DNA from: Trichomonas vaginalis G3
Lineage: Eukaryota; Parabasalia; Trichomonadida; Trichomonadidae
Reading direction: 5' to 3'
NCBI RefSeq assembly: GCF_026262505.1
Contig: NC_067206.1
Coordinates: 434,001 to 498,000, forward strand
DNA length: 64,000 bases
Shown here piece after piece: positions 39,715 through 50,093 of the stretch. Position 1 is the first letter of the stretch; every line of letters starts with the position of its first letter. The notes beneath the pieces are model-generated. The model saw only the letters and a program-made list of their open reading frames with translations, made no database searches and was not told where the DNA came from. The translations under genes and the position numbers were made by a program.

Positions 39715-42162
39715 ATGGCTTTGCAGCAATGTTACAAACAACTTTACAATTACATCCATGAAACAGAGAGTGGATCACTCTACATGGGAGAAGCCATTGA
39801 TATGGATGAAATTTGGAAAATTATCCTCAGTAATTCGGAAGAATCAATTCAAGGTCTTGCAGGTTTTGAGCAACTATTAGACCAATACTCAGGAATTAAC
39901 GAAGAAACCGAGAAAATTAACTCTATTATCACTGCTGTCAAGAAATTTTCAAATCATAATCTATCAATTAAAGAAAGGATCAAAAGTGCAAGTGGTCTTA
40001 TCAACTTTATGGCATACTTTGATGAAAAATCCATGCTATCAGTGATAAAATCGTTTATTGACATTTTAAGAATACTTTGCAAACAATCAGAGACAATTCC
40101 ATTCAAATTAGTCAGTGATTTATGCATATACGGCAATATTCCAGATGCATCTCTTGCAAAGATCTACGATTATTTACAGAGTCTTCCAAAAGAAGATTTA
40201 GTTCCAGTCTCGTTTATTCATGGCCTATTATTCTCGCATTACATGGGCTCACTTGATGAAAGCACCGAACTCGAGCTTGACAAAGTTCTTTCTTCAATAG
40301 ATAATTTAGTTTTAACTTTAGCGAACGGAACTCCACTTGAATGCGCCGCTGCATGCCACCTTGAATCAGAAATAGGTTCCTTATCGGAAGATGACCCTCA
40401 CATGATTCTAACAGAGATTTTTGAACCCGCAATTAAATTAGCTTGTAATAAAGACCCAATATTAGCTAAACAAGGCCACAGAGCAATTCTTAATCTATTC
40501 AATAACAGACTATGCATTTCTTACGACTATATTATCAAATTCCTCGATTCAAAATCTCAATATACGAATCTTCATCATTATTACAAAGAATTAAGGGAAC
40601 TTGTTGTCGAAAGTGACGATGAAGAAGAGGAAGAAAACAAATTTAGCGAATTTACTCTTACAGATGCTTCGAGAAAGAAGATTTTGAAATTCTTACATCG
40701 AATTATTGTAGAACCAACAACTTCTGACGAAGAAAGAGCCGAAGCACTCCTTACTGTATCGAAATTAACCACAAACGGCATTGATTTGGCCCAAAATTAC
40801 TATGAAGAAGAGACAGATTTGGCAATTCAGCTTGTAAACTCTGACAAGAAGCATCTCTATGGCAATCTCGCAGTATTCTTCACTCTCCCAGCAATGTTCG
40901 GTAACTCCTACATCCACAAACAGATAAAAAAGGTAATTCCGAAATTATATGAAGTTGCAATGGGAACAATGGCCGAAGACAAGGTCTGCGGCATCATTGG
41001 TGACGGATTATCTGAAATTGCAGCATCAGACGATTTCGAAGAACTCAAAGGAGACGTTGTTTTACTGATCACGAAACTGTTTAAATCTCCTTCGAACTCA
41101 AATTTGGAATCAGCGACGATGATGGTCTCCAGCATGAAGAAGAAGATCGACGAGCACGACGCAGGACAGATCTATAAGTGTGCTGTCGTTGCAGCTCAAA
41201 ATTGCCCAAATACAACTACAACTCCATGGATTTTCAGCTGCTTGAAAACTTTGATAAAACATTTTCCGGTAGATGAAAAAGTGACATTTGACTTCATCTC
41301 GAATGTCATGGAAGGGAAAATTGCGTTTTTGCATGATATTCCTTTGTTTTATAATGAAGAGAACTCAGAGATATATAATTATTTGAAATTCGCGTTTTTG
41401 AGATTCAAATCTTGCATTCCATTATATGCAGAAAGGTTCGTTCAGTTCCTTGTAACTGCTATTGATGATATGAAACTGTCCGCTCTCAAGCCATTGACTT
41501 CTATGATCCAAAAACAAAGATTAGATAAAAATCAGTGCAAAATTGTTTCGAGATCATGCTACAAGATATTCGAAAACCTTGGCTACACGTATAATGATAC
41601 TCTAACAGAAGCAGCAAGGTGTTTGGTCGCAATTAAGAAGGTATATTCAGAATTACTTACAGCTCCTGCATTGATTTCACTGATGAAAGAGGTAAATGAC
41701 GCATTTGATGACACAGAAGAGACATTCAGCGGAAAATTGTACTTCATTTATTTGTTACTTTGTTTATTAATCGAACAAGACGAAACAGATAAGTCAGAAG
41801 AAGACCAAGATGATGCAAACCCTAAAATAGAGATAATTGACATGCTAGGTTTGTATCTTGACGAAGTAGAATTTGTTCAAAAACAAAATATGAGTGATGA
41901 GATATTGAATAAGATGAATATTTATGTATCGAAGTTCCCAACATCGGAATTGGCCAGAGCTATACTCAAAGTCATGGTTTCTTTCTTGATGTTGCCAAAA
42001 TTACTCGAATTCCATAATATTTCACAATCAACTGAAAAGGAAATGAGAAGCAATGTTAGAAAAGTTGCTTCAGTTAACAAAGATGCTGTTTGCTTTATTT
42101 TTGAGTCTTTTCCAACAAATTATGGAACAAGAAGAAATTTGCATAGATTACTTAATGATTAA
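39715..42162 (+). CDS. HEAT/ARM-repeat-like protein, 815 aa
   Basis: The first ATG (39715, MALQQCYKQLYNYI) is the start; the frame is open further upstream without an ATG. The product is helical throughout, with repeated pairs of amphipathic helices that suggest a HEAT/ARM solenoid. One acidic run (ESDDEEEEENKF) lies near residue 305 and another near 700 (DETDKSEEDQDD). There is no signal peptide or membrane span. Such scaffolds serve transport receptors, adaptor subunits or condensin-type complexes. Nothing visible decides which, so the function stays open. Confidence 0.75.
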   Translation: MALQQCYKQLYNYIHETESGSLYMGEAIDMDEIWKIILSNSEESIQGLAGFEQLLDQYSGINEETEKINSIITAVKKFSNHNLSIKERIKSASGLINFMAYFDEKSMLSVIKSFIDILRILCKQSETIPFKLVSDLCIYGNIPDASLAKIYDYLQSLPKEDLVPVSFIHGLLFSHYMGSLDESTELELDKVLSSIDNLVLTLANGTPLECAAACHLESEIGSLSEDDPHMILTEIFEPAIKLACNKDPILAKQGHRAILNLFNNRLCISYDYIIKFLDSKSQYTNLHHYYKELRELVVESDDEEEEENKFSEFTLTDASRKKILKFLHRIIVEPTTSDEERAEALLTVSKLTTNGIDLAQNYYEEETDLAIQLVNSDKKHLYGNLAVFFTLPAMFGNSYIHKQIKKVIPKLYEVAMGTMAEDKVCGIIGDGLSEIAASDDFEELKGDVVLLITKLFKSPSNSNLESATMMVSSMKKKIDEHDAGQIYKCAVVAAQNCPNTTTTPWIFSCLKTLIKHFPVDEKVTFDFISNVMEGKIAFLHDIPLFYNEENSEIYNYLKFAFLRFKSCIPLYAERFVQFLVTAIDDMKLSALKPLTSMIQKQRLDKNQCKIVSRSCYKIFENLGYTYNDTLTEAARCLVAIKKVYSELLTAPALISLMKEVNDAFDDTEETFSGKLYFIYLLLCLLIEQDETDKSEEDQDDANPKIEIIDMLGLYLDEVEFVQKQNMSDEILNKMNIYVSKFPTSELARAILKVMVSFLMLPKLLEFHNISQSTEKEMRSNVRKVASVNKDAVCFIFESFPTNYGTRRNLHRLLND

Positions 42163-42734
42163 TATTAGTTTTGTTATAAAGTGTTTATAAAGATATTAGA
42201 TTTGTTAATTCTCTTTTATTTATGACATCAATTTCGTATCAATAAAATTGCTTTATGAAACAGATCCATTCAATTGGGAAATGATTTAATATTCGAATAA
42301 ATATGAGAGTTCAAACTAATAAATAAGCATTTACGAAAAGTATTTTAAATTTCATTTGAAAGATTTGAGATATTATAAAAATTATGCTCTACTAAATCTA
42401 TAAATACTATATCAGATAACAATTCAAGTGCGTCATTGCTCAATATTTTATTTTAAAGTTAATTTCATATATTGATAAACTGGGAAATCCTGAAATGCAA
42501 TTCCAATCATTTTGCAACAGAGCTGTACTTCAACGATTTTGAATTCTAGCAGGAAAAACAAATATTTCAAAGAAAGAATAATATTTAGTAATATCAAATT
42601 GATTATTAAATAGATGTATACTTTAATTGAACTGTACTATATCTATAGTTTGATTGTTTTTATTGAACTCCTTAATCAAATATATTTCGATTTGAATTTC
42701 ATTTAAAAAATGATGTATTGTTGACAAGGAAAAG
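42163..42734. other. intergenic, no gene seen
   Basis: AT-rich spacer between two convergent genes. No RNA gene or repeat seen. Confidence 0.55.
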
Positions 42735-43160
42735 TCACATTAAGAAAGATCGCTTTCCTTCTGCTATATTTTTGAAGACTCGTCTTGTGAAATAATATAC
42801 TACGAAATATAAGAGGAAAGTGGCAGGTAAATGCTTAATATATAGAATCCTTCGTAGGCCGAATACTTGGACAACATCAATATGTAATCTAACCTCGACC
42901 AATAAATAAATACAGGCTAAAGTTGTAAAAACAAAGATGAATGATCCTGTAACAGGCGAAACATTGAAACCGCTGGTGATGATTCCCAATACAGACGCAA
43001 TCAATATTTTGATCATGAATAATCCGCGTAAAAAGTTACTAGTACACCAATGCTTTTCACCCTGAAAGATTTTGATCATTGCTTCATGAGGGCTGAGGTA
43101 AGGATGTCCAGCTTCTGTTACTTTGACCGGCTTCGGAATAGTTGGATTGATTCCATTCAT
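42735..43160 (-). CDS. small multi-span membrane protein, possibly Rab5IF/EMC6-like
   Basis: The ATG at 43160 gives 141 residues (MNGINPTIPKPVKVTEAGHP). A hydrophilic N-terminus of about 45 residues is followed by three hydrophobic segments: FMIKILIASVLGIITSGF, GSFIFVFTTLACIYLLVEV and PATFLLYFVVYYF. Length and layout fit the Rab5-interacting/EMC6 family of ER insertase accessory proteins. The GxxxG-like first pair and the following LHID also resemble that family. The match is by layout only. Confidence 0.55.
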   Translation of the reverse strand: MNGINPTIPKPVKVTEAGHPYLSPHEAMIKIFQGEKHWCTSNFLRGLFMIKILIASVLGIITSGFNVSPVTGSFIFVFTTLACIYLLVEVRLHIDVVQVFGLRRILYIKHLPATFLLYFVVYYFTRRVFKNIAEGKRSFLM

Positions 43161-43303
43161 AATTTTTGAGGTAATACGCACCCAACGTTTTGGAAATTAA
43201 GGTTTTTATTATAAATATCCATTAACATGTGAAATGTAACAACGATATCATGATCGTTTTTTTTATTTTTTCATTCTTCACCTAAATGTCTCATAGTAGT
43301 TAC

Positions 43304-43600
43304 TCATATTTGATGGATTTGCATTTGCACCATAAAGTTAGGATTTGATTTTCCAATGAACATCATATTGAGAAATTCGTCTGCTTCTTTACAGACATGA
43401 TCAATTACCAAATGAAGAGGTGTTTTTCCACAACCATTTGCTATATTTATACACGCAAATTGGGATACATGAATTTCGATTACTTCTCTACTATTTTTCT
43501 TGGCCACACAATGAAGATAGGATTTCCCAACAATCTTTTTATTGACACTGACACCATTGGTAATAAGATGGCTAGCTGGTTCAACATAATTGAAAATTGC
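43304..43600 (-). pseudogene. ankyrin-repeat gene relic
   Basis: The minus strand reads LITNGVSVNKK, then GKSYLHCVAKKNSREVIEI, then CGKTPLHLVIDHVCKEADEF. This is about three ankyrin units with the TPLHL signature. The stretch has no convincing start and stops upstream near 43598, so it is a fragment of one of the ankyrin genes that are numerous in trichomonads. On the opposite strand at 43597-43779 there is another weak ankyrin-like run (PTKLAILLWKHKNIEEILKI), probably a second relic. Confidence 0.6.
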
Positions 43601-43750
43601 TAAATATTAAAGGAAAATTCAACCTTTGCATTGCTTTGAATCATTACCTGCACCCTACGAAATTAGCAATTCTGTTGTGGAAACACAAAAATATTGAAGA
43701 AATACTAAAAATATTACAAAATTATGAAAAAAATTTACAACATACAATAT

Positions 43751-44947
43751 TCAATAATAATTCATACTTCTTCTCATAGGGTTAACAGACTTGCGCTGAA
43801 GCTTAGACTTATTTTCGATTTTTTCGAGTTCAGCAACAATTTTTTGATTTTCAATTTTCAACTCTTCTGTTTCTTCAATAATTCCATCAGCGAGTGATTT
43901 CCATTTGGCATGCTTTGTCCTGAGATCCTGCATTTTAGTATCATTTCCTTTAGTTGAGAAAGAAAATTTGCTTTCTGATTGTTCGGCAGCATCAAGCGCT
44001 GTTTGGAGCTTTTGAATATCAGATGTAAGAAGTGACATTTGTTGCAAGCCTTGCTTTTGAACTGACTTTAGAATTGTTTGCAAATTAGCAATTTTAGATT
44101 CATTCGATTGAGTATCATATTCCATTCTTTGTTTTTCAGTATAAATATTTAATCTAACAGCGTCAAGATGTCTTATATAGTCCTTATCGCGATGATTTTG
44201 TTCATTTACTAATTTTTGCATTAAAAGCTTATGATTTTGCTCTGACATTTCGAGTTTGTTTTGCAGTTCTTTCTGTTCGATACGACAATTGGCTTGAAAT
44301 TCTTTAACTTGGGCGTTCATTTTTGATAATTCATCCTCTGCGGTTTTCAGGCGCATTTGAGCATCACGTATTTTCGCACGCTTCTGTAACTTTTTCTCTG
44401 TGCGTCCGAGTGATCTTGTAAGATTGTATTCGCTGACCTTTCCTGCTTCTATTTGAAGAGAGCGCATCATATCAGTAATTTGCCAAGCCTTGCGCACATC
44501 GGCATAATCTCTGCTTTGCTCGGCACTTCTTTCTAATTTATTCGAAGCTGCATCAAATTGAGCTTGATATTGAAGGATTTCTGCTTCAAGTTTTCGATGT
44601 AATCGCAGATATTCTTGTTGTTCGTTTGATTGTTGCATTACATATGCATTTTCTGCTTCTCTATTTGCGGCATCAATTTGACTTTTTAGATCTTCAATTT
44701 GTCTGACGTAAATTTCATGCTTATTTTCGAGTTCATCTGTTAATGTTCGAAGAGCTAATTCAGAGTTGTTTACTTGCTCTCTGATTTGATTGATTTTTTG
44801 ATCGAGAATTTCAAGCTCATCCAAATTATCTGGTTTGCTTGATGAAATTATCGATCTCTGATTACCAATTGATGATGATAGAGCAGACATTCTTAAATCT
44901 GATTTTGAATTGCGATCATTTTGGTTAAAAGAGAAAGAAATACTCAT
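43751..44947 (-). CDS. coiled-coil protein, 398 aa
   Basis: One frame starts at the ATG at 44947. After a Ser-rich head of about 40 residues, heptad-like coiled coil runs almost to the end (IDQKINQIREQVNNSE-like segments, KLEAEILQYQAQFDAASNKL, DEELSKMNAQVKEFQAN). The tail is basic (NKSKLQRKSVNPMRRSMNYY). Such proteins are often cytoskeletal or basal-body components in flagellates, but no specific family is recognised. Confidence 0.8.
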   Translation of the reverse strand: MSISFSFNQNDRNSKSDLRMSALSSSIGNQRSIISSSKPDNLDELEILDQKINQIREQVNNSELALRTLTDELENKHEIYVRQIEDLKSQIDAANREAENAYVMQQSNEQQEYLRLHRKLEAEILQYQAQFDAASNKLERSAEQSRDYADVRKAWQITDMMRSLQIEAGKVSEYNLTRSLGRTEKKLQKRAKIRDAQMRLKTAEDELSKMNAQVKEFQANCRIEQKELQNKLEMSEQNHKLLMQKLVNEQNHRDKDYIRHLDAVRLNIYTEKQRMEYDTQSNESKIANLQTILKSVQKQGLQQMSLLTSDIQKLQTALDAAEQSESKFSFSTKGNDTKMQDLRTKHAKWKSLADGIIEETEELKIENQKIVAELEKIENKSKLQRKSVNPMRRSMNYY

Positions 44948-45292
44948 TATTTTTATGGATAAACGTAAAATTAAGCCTTTATTTCCGAATTGAAAAACAT
45001 CATATCTTTGATAAGATATGCTAAATAAAAAAGAAAATTTGTCAAATGGTCAATATTCGAAAGAATTTTTTAAATTTCTGAAGTATTTGGCTATTGTATT
45101 CCCGAGTTGTTAATTTAATTCTGCAATGACTCTCAGCATCTTCATTGTTGAACTGGAGTTAAACTAGATTAAAAATTATATATCAAAATCTTGCTAGTAG
45201 CAAAAAATAAACATGGATACTTTATTTACTATGGAAAACAAATTTAATAAAAACAATAAAACGTGAACAATTCGTTCAAAATTCGAAACAAA
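44948..45292. other. intergenic, no gene seen
   Basis: AT-rich spacer between two minus-strand genes, with no motif of note. Confidence 0.5.
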
Positions 45293-45982
45293 TTATTCCC
45301 AGATTCTATTCATTTGAACAGAATCTCTGAGTTTATTAATACCAGAAGACTTATTTTTCATCATGCTTTTAACAGTGAAATCTTGTTGTTGTAGTCTTTT
45401 ATTAAATCGTTCGATTGATTCTGTAGTTGGCGGCTCAACTTGCTTTGCTTCGTTATATTAGTCATAAACATTGAACATGGAGCACCGAATTTCTTGAACT
45501 TGAGTTTGCATTAAATCAAATTCTTCGTCTAGAAGAGTTCGTATATCTTCGATACTATTACTAATGTTGGTGACGCTCTTTGAGCTCTTCAAAGCTGAGC
45601 TTGATCTCGTAGAAGATAAAGAATTTCCTGTTTTTGGTCTGTCTGCCCTTGTAACTTTTAAGTATTTCACAATTTCTTTATCAACCGGGTTATCTGTTTC
45701 AATGAAATGACCTGACGCTTTAAGGGAATCTAAAAAATTAATGCATTTTTGAATTGCAGACGTTCTTTGAGCAGAAACTAAAATACTAGGTGTTTTTCGT
45801 GCGATTTCTTCTGTTAATTTGTTTTGCATTGAATCGTATAATTTTCTTAATGTAGATAATTCTGAAAATATTTCTTCATTTCTGGTTATACGCGCTATTC
45901 CGATTTGCTTTGCATACATATCTACCTCTGGAGGTGATATATGGACTTTTAAATTTTCCCAGATAAGTTCATCAGATTCCAT
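45293..45982 (-). CDS. coiled-coil protein with an in-frame TAA
   Basis: The frame from the ATG at 45982 gives 174 residues to a TAA at 45458-45460. The same frame then continues as 54 coding-like residues (EAKQVEPPTTESIERFNKR, DFTVKSMMKNKSSGINKL) to a second TAA at 45293. The first part starts MESDELIWENLKVHISPPEV and has two helical segments and a Ser-rich linker. A TCATTTTT initiator lies 10 nt before the ATG. The product is unassigned. The internal stop may be a true end with a decayed tail, a read-through site, or a sequence error. Confidence 0.65.
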
Positions 45983-45988
45983 TTATAA

Positions 45989-45998
45989 AAATGAATAA
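45989..45998 (-). promoter_or_regulatory. initiator of the coiled-coil gene
   Basis: The minus strand reads ATTCATTTTT. The A of TCA (45992) is 10 nt before the ATG at 45982, a short but accepted leader length in Trichomonas. Confidence 0.5.
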
Positions 45999-46177
45999 AT
46001 CTAGTTGGCTTCGAAAGCTATACGCTAAGGTGAACCACAATTAACTTCATATATTAGGGTAAAAATCGTTCAATTCATTTATCACTAATAAAAATAACAA
46101 CAAATTCTTTATTTATGATTTTCTACTATTATAAAAACAAAACATAACATTATTTCTGTGGCTAGCAATGATAGTAA

Positions 46178-46816
46178 TTAATTACTTTGTGGATTTTTGC
46201 CCATTACCTTTTTTGGCAATTCTAATTCGGCTGTAGGTTTATAACACGGGTCTCTATATCTTAACAAACGGTTATCTCTTGTTGGATCTCCAGTGTTTGT
46301 GTAGTTTGGCTGTAAATACTTTCCAATTTCGATTTCATGGTATTTAACAAAATATATAGGGAATGTTGTTCCAAAATATGCACCATCTAGCTGATAGAAG
46401 CTCTCATATATGTCGCAACATCTTGGGCAGTATAGTTTCACGTTCATAACGCCAGGTTCATCGGTCAATCCGATTGGCAATAAGAATTCCTTGTGACAAC
46501 TAGCACGAGGACAACATCCAAATATGCAATTTTGATATTTTTCAAACATAGCTTCTAGGCCTTCTTCCGTTACAATATATCTAGCGTGTAATAGACCATA
46601 AAGTACACGAACTTCATTAAGAAGTGACTCTTGAATATTACGTGGGTAATCGTTGAAAATACCAACATCGCCTCTGATATATTTGATGCAAAGTCCATAA
46701 TTAGGGATGAAACGATCGAGTCCGTATGATGAAACAGAAGAATTAAGGAAATCTGAGTCTATTTCACAAAGCCATTCAATGCGTGGAGTTTCGCTTGCCG
46801 AACTCATACACCCCAT
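46178..46816 (-). CDS. CK2B: casein kinase 2 regulatory (beta) subunit
   Basis: The 212-residue product aligns with CK2 beta over its whole core. It has WLCEIDSDFLNSSVSSYGLD near the start, and DEPGVMNVKLYCPRCCDIYE and DGAYFGTTFPIYFVKYH in the zinc domain. Zinc cysteines are visible at about 102, 107, 130 and 133. The family dimerises through this zinc ribbon and docks the catalytic CK2 subunits. The product begins MGCMSSAS, an N-myristoylation/palmitoylation-like start, while a downstream Met at residue 4 would give the usual MSSxxE-type start. A TCACTTTTT initiator lies 26 nt upstream of the first ATG. Confidence 0.93.
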   Translation of the reverse strand: MGCMSSASETPRIEWLCEIDSDFLNSSVSSYGLDRFIPNYGLCIKYIRGDVGIFNDYPRNIQESLLNEVRVLYGLLHARYIVTEEGLEAMFEKYQNCIFGCCPRASCHKEFLLPIGLTDEPGVMNVKLYCPRCCDIYESFYQLDGAYFGTTFPIYFVKYHEIEIGKYLQPNYTNTGDPTRDNRLLRYRDPCYKPTAELELPKKVMGKNPQSN

Positions 46817-47132
46817 TAATGGAGCTTTTTTCCGGAAAAAGTGACTAATCTCTATTGCTTTATGAAAATCTCATTTGCTTCGTATATAGCATTCTCAGAT
46901 TGATGAAAATGAATTTTCATGGCTAAATGTACTTGGCCGGTAATTAGCAATTGTTGATATCATAATCTATTAACCAAGCTACGCGGTGACTGAATTAGGG
47001 TATGTTATATGAAAACTGGATGAAGCAATTACATATACAAAATAGAAAGAAAATTTTTTACAAATCTAATATAATATTTCTGTAGGATAAAATAAAAGAT
47101 TGATGTAATATATAAATAAATTGTATAATATA
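46817..47132. other. intergenic, holds the CK2 beta promoter
   Basis: Apart from the initiator at 46835-46846 this is AT-rich spacer with no further feature seen. Confidence 0.5.
46835..46846 (-). promoter_or_regulatory. initiator of the CK2 beta gene
   Basis: The minus strand reads AGTCACTTTTTC. The A of TCA (46842) is 26 nt before the ATG at 46816, the same distance as in the Myb gene. Confidence 0.7.
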
Positions 47133-50093
47133 TCAATCCATGACATCCATACTAGTCAAAGGAGTATGCAATGTATCAGATGTAATAAAGTACATAATTC
47201 GTTTCTTCTTAATGGATCTATTATAAATGAAAATAGTAAGTGCAATTATAAGAGTTAACCCTACTACTACACCTGTAACTATAAATATAATCATCTTTGT
47301 CTTACTCTTTTTCTGTGGAATAGGAGTTTCAATTCTATTTACAATAGAATAACACATCAAGTTATCATCATATAAACCTTTCCCACATTTCATATCAAAT
47401 AATCTGTCTGTACCATTGAATGCCCATGTCGATGATACCCAGCTTGCATTCCAGTTCGAGCAGTTTATTTTCTCTCCGCAAACAACATCAACTTGGACAT
47501 TATTCCAATCATTTTGGTACTTCAATTCTTGTCCTTCTCCAATATGGGACATAACAAAAGAGATGTTCTTCGGGAATGAGTCCCTAACTAATATGTAAGG
47601 AACAGATGATAAAGTGAAGTTAACATTGATGGTCAAATTTTCTGAAAACGACTGGAAATCTACATAAGATAGAGCGTTTTTATCGATATTGATGTTCTTC
47701 TTCGGATAAATCGTTCCAATTTCTTGAGTTAATCCGTTTGTCTTTAAATGTAAGTCATCTGTAGCGAAGAATCCTCTTGGAGCAACAGCTGTTCCGGTTT
47801 TTTCAATGACTAATTTGTCTGCATTTATTTGGCAATTGACACAATTTAATTTTATTGTTCCATCTGAACTTATATATGGAACTTGTAGTCGAGAGATCTT
47901 TTCGAGCATAAAATAAACATTCTTTGCGTTGACGAATAAAGGAATCTCTTCATTATGAACTGTTAATTCTCCATGATAATAAAAGTTTATAGGATTTGTT
48001 TTCTTTTTAACATCAAGGAAAATTTTGTTAAAATTACTTTGATTTCCGCTAAAATCGAACTTTTCAAAGGAACTTCCATCAATAACAATTGATGTGGATA
48101 TATCATTTTCTGTTGTCCATGATATTCTTGATTCTTTTGTTATAGGGATTGTGATAGATCCAAAGTTTACTTCATTATCTTTGAAATAAATTGTTTTTGG
48201 ATCTCCATTTTTAATATGAATTTCTGTTACATTTAAGCAAGTAATTCCTTTCAATGACTTATAGTCTATTTCCAATTTCTTGCCTTCAAGAATTTTAGGA
48301 CCTTGAATTGATGAATTAGTAATAATTGCTCCCTTGAATTTGATCTTCTCTGAATTAATTAAAAGGTTTATATCTGTCACTTTTATATTTTCAAATTTGT
48401 CAAATGGAAATGAAATTTTTGATTCGATTGATGCAGAAAGACTTGTATATGGCATCAATGATATAGAACTATAGTTCAATATGCTCTTATCTGTCATATA
48501 ATGTATGGATCTGATGTAAGTTGAATAAGGATTGCATGTTCTGATGATTTCTGTTGTTGTTGACGGACAAGAAAATGGATCAACGCCCTCGCTGATCAAA
48601 CAAAGGTTTCCACATGATATTGGGTCGTTACTTATCTTTATCTTGTGCATATTCCTCTTGTCAGTAATGCTGAAAAGCTTAAAAAGTAAATAGTTCTCCG
48701 GATTCAAAAAATTCAAATCAAAATTCGCAACATTGAGTTCATTTTTTGAAACAATCGGATAAATATGGGCAATATTAAGAGTTGTTGTTTCTTCTATAAC
48801 AAATATAGTTGCCAGGAAATTATCATTACTGTATCCTTTAATTGAATCAGCTTCAAATTGTCCATACTTCTTTGAAGAATAAATTATTGTGAAGTTAGTA
48901 AAATCTGAAACTAAAACATTAGTTAAATAAACATCTCCATGGTTTATTGCGATAGTTCCTGATAATACAAATGTTGCAGAACCATTAAACCATATGTTAT
49001 TGAGAATGTGATCCATTAAAAGGTCCGAAATATGGATTAAAATGTTCTTTTTGTTGCAAGAAATCGAAGAATTTATAACTTCTAAATTATGAAATTCTAC
49101 ACTTTCCACAAGTGAATCGGGATCGAATATGTTGAAATCTATCTTATCCAAGATTATTCCACTTATTTTGGCTGCTTTGACGTGTGAATAAAAATTAATT
49201 TTGACTAAAGCATTGTTGATGAGTCGCATTGGTACGTATTTGCAGAAGTTATGTATGTCAGCAGTTTCGGTTGTTACAATTTGCACATTTACGTTGGCTT
49301 CTGGTATCCAAAATGATGGCAGAAATGTAAAATTCAGTTTTTCTTTGGCAAAAATTGAAACTTGGGAGGACTTGATTGTATTGGAAAGGAATTTATTGGA
49401 AAAGGTAGCATTTATGTTTGTAGTTGAATTAATGTTGATTATTAATGAATCCGTGTGGGAACGCGTCGTAATTGAAAAATTATTTTGAGGGGATTTTATG
49501 ACAACCAAGTGGCCAATGTATTCGACATCGTAATCATAATTAAAATCTGATAGAAAAAGGTTAAAAGATTGATAAATTTTTGTTATTTTGATATTCTTGT
49601 TCAAATTTTTAATATCTTGACCTTTAAAGAAGAGGTTAAGCTTTTGTGATTGTATGCTGTTTATATATTTCCATGAAAATATATCAAAATTTAGTTCATA
49701 CCCCTGAACAAGATTCGAATCGCCTAAAACTTGCGAATTAATGATAAATAATTCTGTTGGTACAGCTATAGATTCGATAAAATAGTATTTTACGTTATCA
49801 AATGTAATCTGTATCCCGAATTTTGGAGCATTGTATTTAAACCTTGAGATATATTTCATTGATCCCAATCCGCGAAAATAAATAGAACTAGTTTGAGGTC
49901 CGAAATATATATGATCGTAGATATTAAAATCATCTGAAGGGACATCATCAGCAAAATCTACATAGCATTCTACTGAATTTGAAAAATTTAGGTAGTTATC
50001 CTGTACTGAATGAAACTCTACCTTGTGAGAATTAATATCACACAGATCTGGAGTATTTGTATAAATGCAATAAGAAGCTATTCTTTCAATCAT
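47133..50093 (-). CDS. large type-I membrane protein, 986 aa
   Basis: One uninterrupted frame starts at the ATG at 50093, which directly follows a TAA. The long N-terminal region is Ser/Asn/Ile-rich with many N-glycosylation sequons (such as NSTTN, NISFV and NCSNW). It has short beta-strand-like repeats, resembling the beta-helix surface proteins of trichomonads. One membrane span near residue 945 (IIFIVTGVVVGLTLIIALTI) is followed by a basic stop-transfer and a tail of about 28 residues ending LTSMDVMD. No signal peptide is evident at the chosen start, which is odd for such a protein. A surface or adhesion role is likely but not shown. Confidence 0.75.
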   Translation of the reverse strand: MIERIASYCIYTNTPDLCDINSHKVEFHSVQDNYLNFSNSVECYVDFADDVPSDDFNIYDHIYFGPQTSSIYFRGLGSMKYISRFKYNAPKFGIQITFDNVKYYFIESIAVPTELFIINSQVLGDSNLVQGYELNFDIFSWKYINSIQSQKLNLFFKGQDIKNLNKNIKITKIYQSFNLFLSDFNYDYDVEYIGHLVVIKSPQNNFSITTRSHTDSLIININSTTNINATFSNKFLSNTIKSSQVSIFAKEKLNFTFLPSFWIPEANVNVQIVTTETADIHNFCKYVPMRLINNALVKINFYSHVKAAKISGIILDKIDFNIFDPDSLVESVEFHNLEVINSSISCNKKNILIHISDLLMDHILNNIWFNGSATFVLSGTIAINHGDVYLTNVLVSDFTNFTIIYSSKKYGQFEADSIKGYSNDNFLATIFVIEETTTLNIAHIYPIVSKNELNVANFDLNFLNPENYLLFKLFSITDKRNMHKIKISNDPISCGNLCLISEGVDPFSCPSTTTEIIRTCNPYSTYIRSIHYMTDKSILNYSSISLMPYTSLSASIESKISFPFDKFENIKVTDINLLINSEKIKFKGAIITNSSIQGPKILEGKKLEIDYKSLKGITCLNVTEIHIKNGDPKTIYFKDNEVNFGSITIPITKESRISWTTENDISTSIVIDGSSFEKFDFSGNQSNFNKIFLDVKKKTNPINFYYHGELTVHNEEIPLFVNAKNVYFMLEKISRLQVPYISSDGTIKLNCVNCQINADKLVIEKTGTAVAPRGFFATDDLHLKTNGLTQEIGTIYPKKNINIDKNALSYVDFQSFSENLTINVNFTLSSVPYILVRDSFPKNISFVMSHIGEGQELKYQNDWNNVQVDVVCGEKINCSNWNASWVSSTWAFNGTDRLFDMKCGKGLYDDNLMCYSIVNRIETPIPQKKSKTKMIIFIVTGVVVGLTLIIALTIFIYNRSIKKKRIMYFITSDTLHTPLTSMDVMD

